From contig JANEZZ010000295.1 in assembly GCA_026122225.1 (NCBI GenBank), forward strand, positions 310,001 to 374,000: a stretch of DNA of 64,000 bases. The letters run 5' to 3'. The notes below the pieces were generated by a model, which was not told the origin of the DNA, did no database searches, and worked only from the letters and a program-made list of their open reading frames with translations. A program made the translations under genes and the position numbers. How positions within the stretch are numbered: position 1 is the first letter of the stretch; every line of letters starts with the position of its first letter. The DNA comes from Heloderma charlesbogerti (lineage: Eukaryota > Chordata > Lepidosauria > Squamata > Helodermatidae). Below, piece after piece: positions 12,323 to 24,681 of this stretch.

Positions 12323-12611
12323 GGGTATTGTGTGTGTATGTGTGGGTGGGGGGGGCAGTCCCAGTTTACTGCAATCCATATTTTGCAATTGATTTCAATG
12401 GCAGGAGTACCTTCTTTCACCAAGAACTAGGGAGGGAAGGTTTGAAGGGGGAGACATTTCTTCCCCACTTCTTTGGGTGTCCCCCCACCCTCTCATTTAT
12501 TTGGCCAACAAAAAAAGAAGACGAAAAACAGCTTCACATAGAAAAAAGGGGATGCTACTTTGAAATGGACCTGCCAAGTACTTTCTGCTCCCTCTCCTAA
12601 ATGTGTGCATC

Positions 12612-12636
12612 TGTGTGTGTGTGTGTGTGTGTGTGT
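12612..12636. repeat. (TG)n microsatellite
   Basis: About 12 uninterrupted TG units. Confidence 0.95.
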
Positions 12637-12970
12637 TGTCAAAAGAAAGTCTCATTGACGGCAGTAGGACTTATTGAAAAGTGTGTGATGATAGCTCAGG
12701 ATAACATTGCTGGCCTTTAGGACTAAGGACCTTGACTTGGGAAGGAACTGGGAGGGGGAAAGCACCATTTATTGCTCTCTCTCTGGCAGCAACATGTCCT
12801 GGGACAGCCCTGGGAGCCAAGTGTCAGCTAGTTTGGCACATACCACACTCAGAAGATGCCATCAAGTGCACAGCTTTGCTGGTTTAGCTGATGGCCTTGA
12901 AATGTAACTCACTGCTATGAGAGTTAACCCCAAAAGACCTGGGATCTAGTCTCCTTTTGGCCAGAAAGCT

Positions 12971-13116
12971 CACTGAGGACACAATCCAGTGCATGCTTAG
13001 ACACAAAAATGACCTACAACTCCGAGCATGTCCTACAACTTCAAGTATGGCTGGCTGGGGCATGAGTTGTAGGACTTTTTTCTGTCTAAGCATGCGTAGG
13101 TTTGTGTCCTCAGTGA
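12971..13116. mobile_element. Palindromic MITE with CACTGAGGACACAATCC ends
   Basis: The left end CACTGAGGACAC is the exact inverse of the right end GTGTCCTCAGTG. The interior CATGCTTAGACA...TGTCTAAGCATGCG is also inverted. It belongs to the same family as 1741-1875. Confidence 0.8.
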
Positions 13117-13867
13117 CTTGGAGACTGAGAAAAACAATGTCAAGCTGCAACTTGGAATTAGTGGCTTAAAACTGAAACTTTATTTAAACTTGCCCTTCCA
13201 CTGCTGTAGTTTATTAAACCAGGTTGGATGCAGAGCAAGTTAGTTGTGCGTAGTTAGGGCCCACTGAAATCAAAGGATGTAAGTGTGAGTAGCTCTAGCT
13301 TCAGTTCATTGTAGCCCCCCAAAGTGATGGATCTTCACATAATGCTTTGAATCTGTGATATTCTACTTCCTTTGGACAAAAATTATATTGCTTTCCATGG
13401 GATGGAAAGTTAGCCCCTTCTGAGTCTGTATACAAAACTGCCGTCAGTTTGGTGCTACAGAGGTTTGGAGAGTATTAGACAAATATGAAATGAAGCTAGG
13501 AAGATGTGGTCCAGGGTTAAACCTTTGCTGTGCTTCAGTCACATGGCTAGAAGTGGCATTTGGAAAGACAGAACAGTTAGTTGTTCAAGGCTAATGGGTG
13601 TTTGAAGCTGAAACACAGATAGGGCATGATTATCCACCCCGTTACTCAGAAGACCTGGAGGGAGGATTGAAATAAGGACAGAAAAGGGAATAGTATCTTG
13701 CCTACTGCTGTGTCTTGCCTAGCAGTTTACAAACACCTGGTAGTGGTGAAGCAGTTGTATTATTATGATGTGAAGTGCTAGGACCTTGGCTATTGTGGGA
13801 TGTCTGTGCATTTGTGTGTGCTTTGAAGACAATAATGGAAGAAAAGTGTGCCTTATATAAAAAGACT

Positions 13868-13982
13868 AATACGCGGGCATAGACTGATCATGGAAGCTCT
13901 GACCTGGATTCCTGCATTGAGCAGGGGGTTGGACTCGATGGCCTTGTAGGCCCCTTCCAACCCTACTATTCTATGATTCTGT
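13868..13982 (+). mobile_element. CR1 LINE 3' end
   Basis: It contains the CR1 3' signature: CCTGCATTGAGCAGGGGGTTGGACTCGATGGCCTTGTAGG, then CCTTCCAACCCTACTATTCTATGATTCT (written here in two landmarks). It is strongly 5'-truncated. Confidence 0.9.
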
Positions 13983-14116
13983 GAAGGAACAGAACACCTA
14001 AGCACATTTCTCAATTTTCTAGACTAACCCTCCTTTTTCTAGACTGGAAACAAACAATCATTTTGAAACTTGCATTCACTTTGCTTTGGGGGAAATGAAT
14101 GCTGTGTGGATTCCCC

Positions 14117-14545
14117 ATCTCATTTATTTATTTATTTAGCTCTCCCTATATCATTAAGATCTCAGGGCAGTGTACAGATAAAATCAATTTAAACAGTATA
14201 AAACAATAAATAATTCAAACACCTAAAACATATTCAACCATTAAACAAGCTAATACCAATTAAAATCTAAAACAATAAAACTGTGTGCCACTTTAGGGAA
14301 TGCATTTAGCCCTCAAAGGCTTTGGTAAAAAGCTGTGTTTTTACTTGGCACCAAAATGAAACCAGCGTCTGCGCCAATTGGGCCTCCAAGGGGAGGGCAT
14401 TCCACAACCAGGGTGCCACAGCAGATATCCCATCACAGTGTATGTCTCACGCTGGTGGGACGCAGAGGAAGGCCTCTCCGATAGATCTCAGTCCTCAGGT
14501 AGGCCTATCTTGGCAGAGGCGTTCCCTCTCTACTTATGCTTCTCT
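14117..14545 (-). mobile_element. L2-clade LINE 3' end
   Basis: On the + strand it begins with a (TTTA)n-like run, then TAAGATCTCAGGGCAGTGTACA, an A-rich 3'UTR, and decayed ORF2 C-terminus (GGGAGGGCATTCCACAACCAGGG, GCCACAGCAGA). It is the same type as 22240-23565. Confidence 0.75.
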
Positions 14546-15939
14546 CTACTTTGATTAACTTTCTTACCTGAGCAGTATCATTGGAAGAGCATCATGAAAG
14601 CAATTATTCTGTCAAGCTGAGAGGCCCTAAGGGCTTCTTAGAGAAGCTTATTAGCTTGGAAACAAGAAATGATAATTTTAAAAAATTCTCTGGTCTGGCA
14701 TTTCTTTTTAACACTGCTGTCTGGAAAAAGCTGGGGCTTCCAGACTGACAGAATATGCCAGAGGGGGCTAACCTTTTGGGCAAGTGTGTGACCTGATGAG
14801 TCCTAAGTATGCATTCTAATGAATGCTACTATCCATCTGGAGTCCACAGTGCCTTGGTGTGCCTTTGCTGCTACTCTACTGACCTAGGGAGCAGGCCACA
14901 GAAATGTGAGGGAGAGGCAGGCAGATTCTGGCTATGCCACAGTCAAACCAGTGGGCCTTCCTGCTCTCATTCAGACGTGCCACTATCCTCTGTTGTCTGT
15001 GCCATGTTGGGCATGCATAACACAGGTTGGCCATTCATATATTACATCATCTGCATTAGACATATACCGCCTTGAATCATTATTCCCCTTTCTGAAGAAA
15101 ATAATTAGGCAGGCCCTCTGGTTCCAAAGATTATGTTGTTATCACAAGCTGGGAAAGGAAGTATCAGGCAACATTCTCAAGAACTTTAAAAAAACCCAAA
15201 AAATTATCATTATGTCTGTTTTAGTAAAGATATATTTCATTCTAAGAAAAAGACAGGATAACCCCCTCCCCCCAATGGACTAATACAATAATCTTGTGTT
15301 CAGAAGTGTCAAGACTTGGAAGTTAGGAATGAAATGCTATGAATTCCCCCAAACTCCTCATTTTAAATGGTTCAGAGATGGGATTTATTCCCTATCTCCC
15401 AGATTCAAAGGGCTGGTTCAGACAAAAAAACATATGTACAGAAACCTCTGGCTGGAGCAATCACCAGACATGGGTTGTTTCATGTAGTTTCCATGAGGCA
15501 GGTATGACATGTAGATGAGTCCAAAAGAGGAATTGGCTTCTCCAGTTTAAAAACTTCCTGAACTTTCTGTTGCTCAGCCTGTATCTGCCTCCCCACTGTT
15601 CTGTGGACTGGCTCCTCTTCCCTGTTCTAACTCTGACAAGCACAGAAATCATGCAAATAGTAAAAAAATCTTTAGCTTGTTGAGATCCTTAGCATATATG
15701 GAAGCATCCCTGGGTCAGACTTCATCTTGTTTGATCATTTGGTCATTTGATCATTTGGTCTTGAGACATTGGCCTTCTTTTTGTTGTAATGCCAAACTGT
15801 GTTTTAACATTACTTGCACGAAGAGGAATATGCCTCGGGCTCACACACTCCCCATCCCCTCTCCTGCACAGCTGCAAGGAGGAGACTGGATGCTTTTGTT
15901 TCCACTTTCAAACTAACCAGATTTTTCCTTACATTCAAT

Positions 15940-16215
15940 CTTAGTGGAAACTATGGTTTGTTTAAACAAGCGAGGATCAAACCATGGCTTATGAGCCTGG
16001 CTTGTTAACAAACTGTAGTTTAAACTAATCAGAGTACCGCAAGTTCAAGCAGAATGAGAAACTCTGATAAATTTCAAAGCTTCTGATCACCTCATGACCA
16101 TGCCAGAGGAGGAGAGGGAAGGGGGAAACACCCGAGCCTGAGGCTTACTTTTGCTCAAGGATATAACATTGACTAAACCGTAGTTTAGTATTATGTCCAA
16201 ACTGGGCCATTAAGG
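15940..16215. mobile_element. MITE with AACCATGG/AAACTATGGTTTG motifs
   Basis: It contains repeated inverted motifs (AAACTATGGTTTGTTTAAAC, ATCAAACCATGGCTTA, AAACTGTAGTTTAAAC, AAACCGTAGTTTAG). It resembles the elements at 38764-39121, 41940-42450 and 57890-58535. Confidence 0.45.
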
Positions 16216-16219
16216 TCTA

Positions 16220-19200
16220 AGAAAGATTCCCATTACTTAGCTATGTAGGTGCAACTGGGTTTCCATAATAGCTGAGTGAGCATCACTGGTCAAAATATCT
16301 CATGTTGGGTTCAGGAGGCTCAATTTTTTTTTTACTTGACAAAACACACATGCATTTTTGTTGATCCACTTCTTCACTGTTTTAGAGCAAACTGTGCTCT
16401 GAAATTAGGGAAATCCATTGGTCCAGTTTTTCACCAGGAAGTGGAGCTTTTCCATTTGCAGATGGCCATAGCCATGCTACGTATTATTTAAACATAAGCA
16501 GGGGACTACTGAACAGGAAGGATTGGCTAGCTGCCATTTTGACTCAGTAGTCCAATTAATTAAAGCTAGTTTTAGACTAACCTTGGTAGCAATTCATTGA
16601 GGCCACAATGAAACCGAGCAGCTTCAATATTGCAGTTTAATGTTTTGTAATGCTTTTAAAAGATTAACAAACAATCATATAGGGGGCATAAACTGAATGT
16701 ATTACTTTTGTGGTTTCTTTACTCTTGCATAACTTATGTTTCCACTGGTCCTTCAGGCAAGCAAGGCCTTGCTGGAACTGGTTCAGCTTAGGTGTAATAG
16801 CTCCAAAGCCTCAGGCAAATTTCAATTCTTCTATACAAATTACATCAGATAGCAGAACTGATTCAAAAGAATCAATTTATTTGAGAACGGAGGAAAAATA
16901 GTAGTAGAATGTATTGTTACATTATATTTTAAAAAATCTTTGAAGATTCTGTTTGGCAACTTTTTCATGTAGGCTTCCAAATCTTATTTAGATACAGTTG
17001 TTTGTCATCTCTTGAAAACTTGGCAACTAAAACAATGATTATACTATAATAACTTGCAACATCATTGTGGAAAGTTACAGTCTGAAGAATTTACTGCCTT
17101 ACGTTTGTCATGACTGATAGGGGAAAGGATTCATTTTATTATTCTGTTAGTTGCAAAACTGCCTATAACTTTGACCATGAAATTGCTGACTCACAACTGC
17201 AGGCTAATTCTACAGATGAACAAACAGTATGAATAAGTTTTTTTAACTACTTGACTGAAACAGATTTTTTTTCTATGTTTTGGGAGACTGTAAAGTATGA
17301 CATAAAGTATAACATACTATGTAACAACTTTTTAAACCTCCACTTCCCCCTTGTCATACTTCTGCTTCATTCTAAGCAAATCAATATTAAATCTGTGCTT
17401 TGTCACAACTTTGCAACTCCATCTCTCCTTGTCCCTGGATGGGTGACTTTTTATAAATGGCACCCAAAGCATGAAAAAAAAATTGGTGAACATAAATGCA
17501 ATAAGATATAAACATGTATAGAAATAACTAGGCTCTTAATTGGTTCTGATTACGCCTTATTGGAGCAACTGTGTTGGTAGCAACTTTTCCACTTCCACAG
17601 ATGAAGAGATCTTTTAAAATATGCGTGCTTTGCTGCATTTCACATTAATGATACATTGAAAACTCCCTTTCTTAAAGGTTAGAATATTGTTCAGCTAGCA
17701 GTTGAAGAGGAAAATATCAGTCAGTTTGACAGAGGTTTTGGCATTTCAATCTGTCTGCCTCTAACCTGAATGAGTGCTTGTCTGGGGTAACTAGGATGCC
17801 TCTGTAGGTCTCCTTAAAAAAACCCTTCTGTGTTACATACTTGGTAGAGGAAAATGACTGGTGTAGAAGTGCCAAAATTAACAAGAATAAAGTGCTAAGA
17901 TTGTACCAGTGAGCAAAAGTGGTTTCCCTCAGTTTGCTCAAAGAGCACTGAATGAAAAATGAGATCCTGAAACATCAACTGCTGTGGCACTGATGAGTAA
18001 CCTTAGCTGAGGCCATGGAATCAATGGGTATTTATGCAGGGTGTTCTGTATCACCATGCCAGGTTGCTCATTTTTAGACTACAAGGAGGCCTTTTGGTAT
18101 CAGAGAGGTTGAGGAGTGCTGCAGTGAATGAGAAGAGCACATACATGAACTGTAGAGTTCCTCAGGGAACATCTTGTCCAGTGTCCTGTTCTGAGGCAGA
18201 ACACCCTCCCTCCTGTATCTCAAATATCCCCTGTAAAGCTGTCTTTCCATCATTTCCCTGAAAACCGCAAAGATACAAGGTATACAACTGTATGTGATGT
18301 GTTACAGTGCTGGACTGGCCAGGCAGCAATCTTTCTGACCCCACTAGGCCTTGCGCTTCAGCTCAACACCCCAGTACTCAGAGTTAGGCTCCATTTCCTG
18401 GTCATGCTGGAATGTGACAAAGAGCAGAAACTGGCTGTCTCTGTATGAAGTTAATACACTCTTGGATAATTACTTTGGAATAAACACCCTATTTCATTGT
18501 AGGGTATACTAGTAGTTATGGGACACATAGGCCCAGTTTACACACAATGCCTACCTAGGATTTAAACAAACTCTGGGTAGTCATGAGCGAGTAGGAGCAA
18601 GTAAGCAGGCTGACACCTCCCTGCCCACTCCTGCTAAGTTAAACAACAGAGGGTTTGTTCTTGGGTTACAAGTCTGGCTTGGTCTTCCCCTAACAACCTC
18701 TAATTCTGGGTTCAGACATTATAATTAACAACCGAGGGACAGTGTGTTCCTTGGTTGTTTAACTCAGTGGGAGTGGTCGGTTGGTTGGGAGCCAGCTTCA
18801 CTATCACTCTCTTGCCCCTTTTTTGGAGGAATGTCTGACACAACTTTGGCTGAGCAAATGTGCAAACAACTTGTAGATATGGGGCATCTCTACACCAGCC
18901 TAAAATCCTGCATTTAAAACAGGGCTTTCTCCTTCCGTTTTAAATGCAGGATCACAACGACTCCCTTTTTCACCCGCTTCCTTTCCGCCCCCCCTTCCCC
19001 CTCCTTCTCCCTGTATCTGAGTCTTCCATTATCTTTCATTGATCTCGCTCCTCTTCTTGCCACTTTTCCTCTTTTCACAGAGGGAACTCAAGTGGAACAC
19101 GATGGGGTAATTGAATAGCTTATTATCTGAGATCTATTTAAAGACAGAACAAAGGGCATTTAGTGCAGGAGATGCCTTGGAGGTTCACAGCATCATGTAG

Positions 19201-20195
19201 AGAGCCCGCAAACTTCCATGAAGGAGCAATCTCAATTGCAAGGATAAAAGCTCCATGTGAAGGTCTCCATGGATCCTTATGTAATTAATCAGGTAGCTCT
19301 ATTCACGGTGGCTGCTAAAAAGATTAAAGCAAAGGTCCTAAAAACTGTTGCAGTAGATTGTGCACATGATTAATTGATTTGATTGGCCTGTTCAACCTTT
19401 TTTTCTGTCATTCTTTTTGTGACTGTGTCTCTTTTTTGGTAAAATAGTAAGAACCTATGGTTATATGCAATAAAGTCTGCTGACTATCAACAAGCCATGG
19501 TTAACAATTCATGGGTTGTTTCTGAAGAATGAACCAGGTCATAGGGTGCTGTGTGTTAACTGGAAGATTTTCTCTGTTAGAATCTGATGATTTTCTAAAG
19601 TCTCTATAGCCTCAGCCACTTCATATCTCCTCTATAGTCACATAACAGTTCAAAGTCCAGGGAGTGGGTGGTTAGTCTGTAGTCTGAATGCTCCCTAGCA
19701 CTTTCTGTATTGGCACTTTCCAGGCACTTTCATCTGGAATGCAGATGTGACATATTCAACCATCTGCATTTCCTCTGTTTTTGTCTGAAGAGTCAGGAGG
19801 ACTGCACTGCATCGCAGATGCCCACATTATCAGATGTTTGCATGATACTGATAAGATCTATAAGTATTAATACTTTTTTAAAAGATTAGAAAGGTAGATT
19901 TGGGACATATTGGTAAAAGCAGCCATCCTGCTTGTTGTTTCAAGAAACATTTCTCCCCTGGCAGAGCAGATATTTTCAATTTAAAATTTGTAGTACTAGC
20001 TTAATAAAGTTATGTTCATAATTTAAACTTGGAATCTGTTATAGGACTCTTTCAATAGTCAGATTTGTTGTTGTTATGTACTGCTAATACTAATGCTACT
20101 GCTTTGATGATGAAATTCTTGGCTGTGCTGTAGTCGTTCATCTTTTTAAATTTGGCTTTCCAAACATGTTTTAGGATTCTGAACCATTATAGATT
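16220..20195. other. No gene recognised (intron 1 or flank)
   Basis: Mostly unique AT-rich sequence. A region at 18530-18775 with TTTAAACAAACTCTGGGT and TTGGTTGTTTAACTC looks like another member of the AACCATGG-type MITE group. A short C-rich tract is at about 18970-19015. PAPSS2 exon 1 was looked for here and not found. Confidence 0.45.
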
Positions 20196-20197
20196 AA

Positions 20198-20290
20198 TGC
20201 TGCGATCTTATACCCATTTACCTGGGAGTAAGCCCTATTGAACTCAATCAGACTTACTTATGAGTAGATATGTATAGGATTGTACTTTAA
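20198..20290. mobile_element. Short MITE (AATCCTATGCATACTTACCTGGGAGTAAG type)
   Basis: TTTACCTGGGAGTAAGCCC..ATTGAACTCAAT and GAGTAGATATGTATAGGATTG match the widespread amniote element with AATCCTATGC ends. Similar copies are at 52905-52985, 54100-54215 and 55810-55900. Confidence 0.65.
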
Positions 20291-20727
20291 GACAATATTT
20301 CCTGGTCAACAATCAAACCTTGTATAATACATACATATACATCAACCCACCCAGTTCTTTAAAAAGGTTTCACAGCACTGGCACATTTACATGCATGACA
20401 GAAAGAATGTCAAACTTATGCATATTTAAATAGCAAGAGATTTATTTGCAGGAATGACTGAGGGGTGTGGATTTACTCTGCGCAAAATACAGTCACCAGG
20501 GAGTTTTGTCTCTTTTAAGAATGATTCAGCTAAACATGAAAAAAAGAATAAGTCAAAAGGGACCTCGGTCTCATGCTGGAAATTCCTGCAAGCTAAAGAA
20601 TTCCAATAGTGGGCAGAGTAAGACACATTTTGAGAAACTGTGGAATATTTGAAGACAAGCTTCTTAGAGAACAGGGTGTATCTTAGCGTGAATGTTATAT
20701 TTTTGAGAGTTGGTTCAGTGAAGATAC

Positions 20728-20905
20728 AAAGAGTGTGAGCAGGAAAGCCTGCTGTTCAAACCTCTCCTCACTGATAAACTCAACAGGTGATGTGACCTAG
20801 GCAAGTTTCTGCCCATGATTCTGCACAATGGGAATAAAAATATTGAATTTCCTTCTAGGATGTTTGTACAAATTGCCGAGATGCGTGGAGCACTTACAGT
20901 GTAAT
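20728..20905 (+). mobile_element. MIR-like (core-SINE type) remnant
   Basis: TTCAAACCTCTCCTCACTGA, GATGTGACCTAGGCAAGTTTC and CACAATGGGAATAAAAATA follow the order of a core-SINE/MIR. It is highly diverged. Confidence 0.45.
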
Positions 20906-21045
20906 CCTGTGCAGTTCTACCCAGAAGGAAGTCCCACTGTTTTTTAGTAGGGCTTACCCCCTAGCATTCCCCCCATGCTGTCTGGGGAATGCTAGGAGAT
21001 GTAGGACTTTTTTCTGTCTAAACAAGGATAGGATTGCACCCTTCG
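20905..21045. mobile_element. Composite of two short MITE ends
   Basis: The left part resembles the AATCCTGTGCAGTTCTACC..AAGTCCCACTG element. The right part (GGGGAATGCTAGGAGATGTAG, then GACTTTTTTCTGTCTAAAC..GGATAGGATTGCACCC) resembles 1741-1875. It is probably a fusion or nested insertion. Confidence 0.5.
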
Positions 21046-22239
21046 TGTGTTTACAGTCTATAATACAGCCATTGAATTGCCAGTACTAGCCTGGCAATTA
21101 ATTCCAATTAATTCCATGCAGGCAAATGAAAGGGGCTGGTGGAGGTGGGGCAGGGGAGGTTGGAGTATTCCATCATCTCTCCGTTCCTCCCCAGCTAGCA
21201 AATGGTTTTGCAGGCTAGTGTCTTTTGAGGGCTTTTTTTTTTTTACAAGACTGATATAATGTAAATGAGGCAAAACAGCTGGCCCAATTCACCACCCTGA
21301 TTTGCAGGTGGTGGTAGGAGCTGGGGTGGCCATTTCAGAGGGGTGGAGGGCAAATTGGTTCATTTGTTTCAGGAGGAGGGGAATGCTTACCAACAGCTTA
21401 TTTTCACATTTTTCCCCTTAAACTTGTTAAAAGCTGCCTACAGTGAGGATGAAGGCAGTAGGCTTCCTCTCTTCTCCTTCCCACCCCTTCTCCTCCCACA
21501 TTTAAATTTAAAGCCATGGTGGCTGGAGCAAAAGTTCCAGCCACCATGTTTCCCCCTACTCCCAGCATGCCTCTGGAATTTCAAATAATCCCTACCTTAC
21601 CATGTATTATTATTATTACTTTCTATGTATTGTTATTACATACTATATGTCTGTGATATAAATACTGAAACTGGTTGCAAGCTAAATCACCAAAACCCAT
21701 AGTTCATGGTGGGTGATTTTGCATGAGAGACCTTTTAAAAGCCTGATTTTTTTCATAAATGGAAAGGAATGTGTGTGTCCTGATTATTAGATAATTTTGA
21801 CTTGGTCTAGAGCAGCCAAAGACCATCTGTTGTTTACTACAAAACATCTCATAAGCAGTTCTTTGTCATACAACAATAACAATAATAAAACAGTTTTTAT
21901 GTTGAAAAGGTCAAACCATTCTAGTTTCATAGCCTCCCTTCTTCTACTTCGCTTTTCCCCCCTCTGAAGAGATTGCAAGTTAGCATTGCAGTCAGCTATA
22001 TAAGAGGGAGTGACAGTTCTTTCACAGGAGCAAATCTGCTTGTGAGGGAACAGCTGCTCCTGGTGCTTGACTGGGCAGGGTGGAACACTTCCTCCCAAGT
22101 AAATCCACTAATGGGTAGACCTGCTAGCTTGCCACTTGAAACAGCAAGGTGGGCCTCTACCTGTGAATGGACCAACCTACTCGTACAAAAGCATCCTAGT
22201 CCAAGTTTCAAGCTTCAGCCTACACGGGGCAGTACACCC
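21046..22239. other. No gene recognised
   Basis: Intronic sequence with an oligo-T/A tract at about 21230-21245 and AT-rich runs around 21600-21660. No exon or classified element was found. Confidence 0.45.
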
Positions 22240-23565
22240 TTTGCTATTTGTATTTATTTTATTTTTATTATTTTATTATTAAATTTATTAATCGCCCATC
22301 TGGCTGGTCACCAAGCCACTCTGGGCGATGTACAACATATAATAAAATAGTTTAAAACAATAAAATTCTACAATAAAAACGTTTTCTAAAATACCCTAAC
22401 CCACCCCAAATGCCTGCCTGAACAACCAAGTTTTTAATGCACGGCGGAAGCTCATTAAAGAGGGGGCATGGCGGAGTTCCCTAGGGAGGGAGTTCCACAG
22501 AGTGGGGGCCACCACAGAAAAGGCCTTCTCCCTCGTCCCCACCAGTCTAGCTGTCCTGGCTGATGGGACAGAGAGAAGGCCATCCAAGGCTGATCTTGTT
22601 AAGCGGCCTGTTTGGTGTTGCTGGAGGCGCTCCTTAAGATAGGCTGGGTCTGAACTGCATAGGGTTTTAAAGGTCAAAACCAACACCTTGAATTTGGCCC
22701 AGAAAACAACTGGTAACCAGTGCAACTCCTTCAGTACTGGAGTGATGTGATCTCGCCGGCGGCTGCCTTTAATCAGGCGAGCCGCCGTGTTCTGTACCAG
22801 CTGCAGCTTCCGAACTGTCTTCAAGGGTAACCCCACATAGAGCACATTACAGTAGTCTAAACGAGAGGAGACCAGGGCATGTACTACCAATGGGAGCAGA
22901 TGGTCGGGAAGGAAGGGGCGCAGCCGCCGTATCAGATGGAGTTGATACTGCGCTGCCCGGCTCACAGCTGACACCTGAGCCTCAATGGACAGCTGGGAGT
23001 CCAAAATGACCCCCAGGCTGCAGACCTGGTCTTTCAAGGGTAGCCATACCCCATTCAACACCAGGTCAGCATCCCCCAGCCTCCTCTTGTCTCCCACCAA
23101 AAGTACCTCGGTCTTGTCAGGGTTCAGCTTCAGCTTATTCCTCCCCATCCAGCCACTCACCGTCTCCAGACATTTGGACAGGGATTCTACAGCCAACCTT
23201 GGTGAAGATTTGAACGAGAGGTAGAGCTGCGTGTCATCCGCATATTGATGACACCGCACCCCAAACCTCCTGATAATAGCCCCCAGTGGCTTCATATAGA
23301 TGTTAAATAGCATCGGGGAGAGGATGGAACCCTGTGGCACCCCACAAGTGAGTGGCCACGGGTCCGAAACCTCTTCTCCCCGTGCTACTCTCTGGTACCT
23401 GCCGGAGAGGAAGGACCAGAACCACTGCAATACGGTGTCTCCAAGGCCCTACCCCTCCAGGCGGTCCAGGAGGATACCGTGGGCAACGGTATCAAAAACC
23501 GCTGAGAGGTCAAGGAGAACAAGGAAGGAGCATTCACCCCTATCCAGAGCCCTAGACATTGTAGA
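22240..23565 (-). mobile_element. L2-clade LINE, 3' 1.3 kb with reverse transcriptase remnant
   Basis: A 344-codon minus-strand frame (23430-22396) covers the reverse transcriptase from GVPQGSILSPMLFNIYMKPL through the catalytic YADDTQLYLSF to the C-terminal SRLDYCNVLY, KLQLVQNTAARLIKGSRRRD and LWNSLPRELR. The catalytic YADD is intact. Upstream frame to about 23560 adds LDLSAVFDTVAHGILLDRLEG followed by a stop, so the element is 5'-truncated and interrupted. The 3' end on the + strand (22255-22330) is (ATTT)n and CGCCCATCTGGCTGG. The endonuclease and ORF1 are absent. Confidence 0.9.
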
Positions 23566-24566
23566 CATTGCAAAAAAAATTTTGGAGGGAAATGTTTTCT
23601 TCTTTAATCAGGTTCTGAGTTTACTGCAACAAAACCTGAAAGTGGAACCCTGTTGAAGGACACTACTGGGATGAGGTGTGGACTACACCAGCTGATACAG
23701 TCAGCGCCAGCTCTACCATTAGGCAGAGTGAGGCAACCACCTCAGGCGGGAGTTGCTGGAGAACAGTGGTGGCAGCCTCCAAACTGTTCCTCATGAACTG
23801 TCCAGCTGTTGTTGGAGGACAGAGCTAAGTATGCCACACAACCTTACTGAGCCCCCTAAACTAGCCTGCTATCTCAGGTGTGGTAGAGAGTACTGCCACA
23901 TTGCCAGTTGAAGATTCACTCCTTCTGTATATGGATTGGGGAGGGGGAACCATCTTGTCCTCCTCAGGTAGCAAAATGTCTTTGGCTGGCCCTGGATGCA
24001 GACAATATGTAAGTGGCATCCAATAGTGATAAAAATATTTCTTACCTATTTCGTATCTCTCTCTGCATGGAACTTTCCTCACTCCCAAACCCCAGGGAAC
24101 AAATGTGGCCATTCAGCTCATTCAGTCCCTACAAACCATCTGGTGTCCTGGAATCTCAGCCTAAACCCACTTATTCATAGTTGGCATTGCAGTCCTAGAT
24201 AACCGTAGGCCGCACTGAGTGAACTGTGATATTGGCTTGTGAGTATTTTATGCAACATTGTACTCCTTTTTTCAAGGTCCTTTATGTCTAATTAGTACTG
24301 CAGCACTGAGTCAAGACATGCGAAATGCTACACTATAAGAAAGCAGAGTTTTTCTTAGACAAGCATTTCTGAAGCCAAAGATAGGAGAGGGCCTTGTCAC
24401 TCTGTGGTTGCATGTTAGTGTATTAGAGTATGTGTGGCTTTACAAAAAAAAAATATGAGTGCTTGTTGTTGCATTGTAATACGCTTAAATTGGAAGTGGG
24501 GGTGGTATTGTCAGTCATAGCAACAATGGTTGTATGTTCTTTTCATGTGTGTTTTTGTTTTCTTAG

Positions 24567-24681
24567 AATCTCCATAAGTCTACGAATGTGGTATACCAAG
24601 CTCATCACGTTAGCAGAAGTAAGAGAGGACAAATTGTGGGCACAAGAGGTGGATTTCGCGGCTGTACAGTATGGCTAACAG
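24567..24681 (+). CDS. PAPSS2: PAPSS2 exon 2: start of the APS kinase domain
   Basis: The exon is preceded by a pyrimidine-rich tract ending in TTCTTAG and followed by the donor GTATCA. It encodes residues of about 11-48: [17 protein letters not shown], then a segment equivalent to human [15 protein letters not shown] with S for N and I for V, then CTVWLT. The last base (G) is the first base of the Gly codon completed in exon 3 (phase 1). The first codon is AAT, where human has the N of ENQQKSTN. This implies that exon 1 ends on a codon boundary and contributes only about 10 residues. The region forms the N-terminal strand of the kinase fold before the P-loop. Confidence 0.95.
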
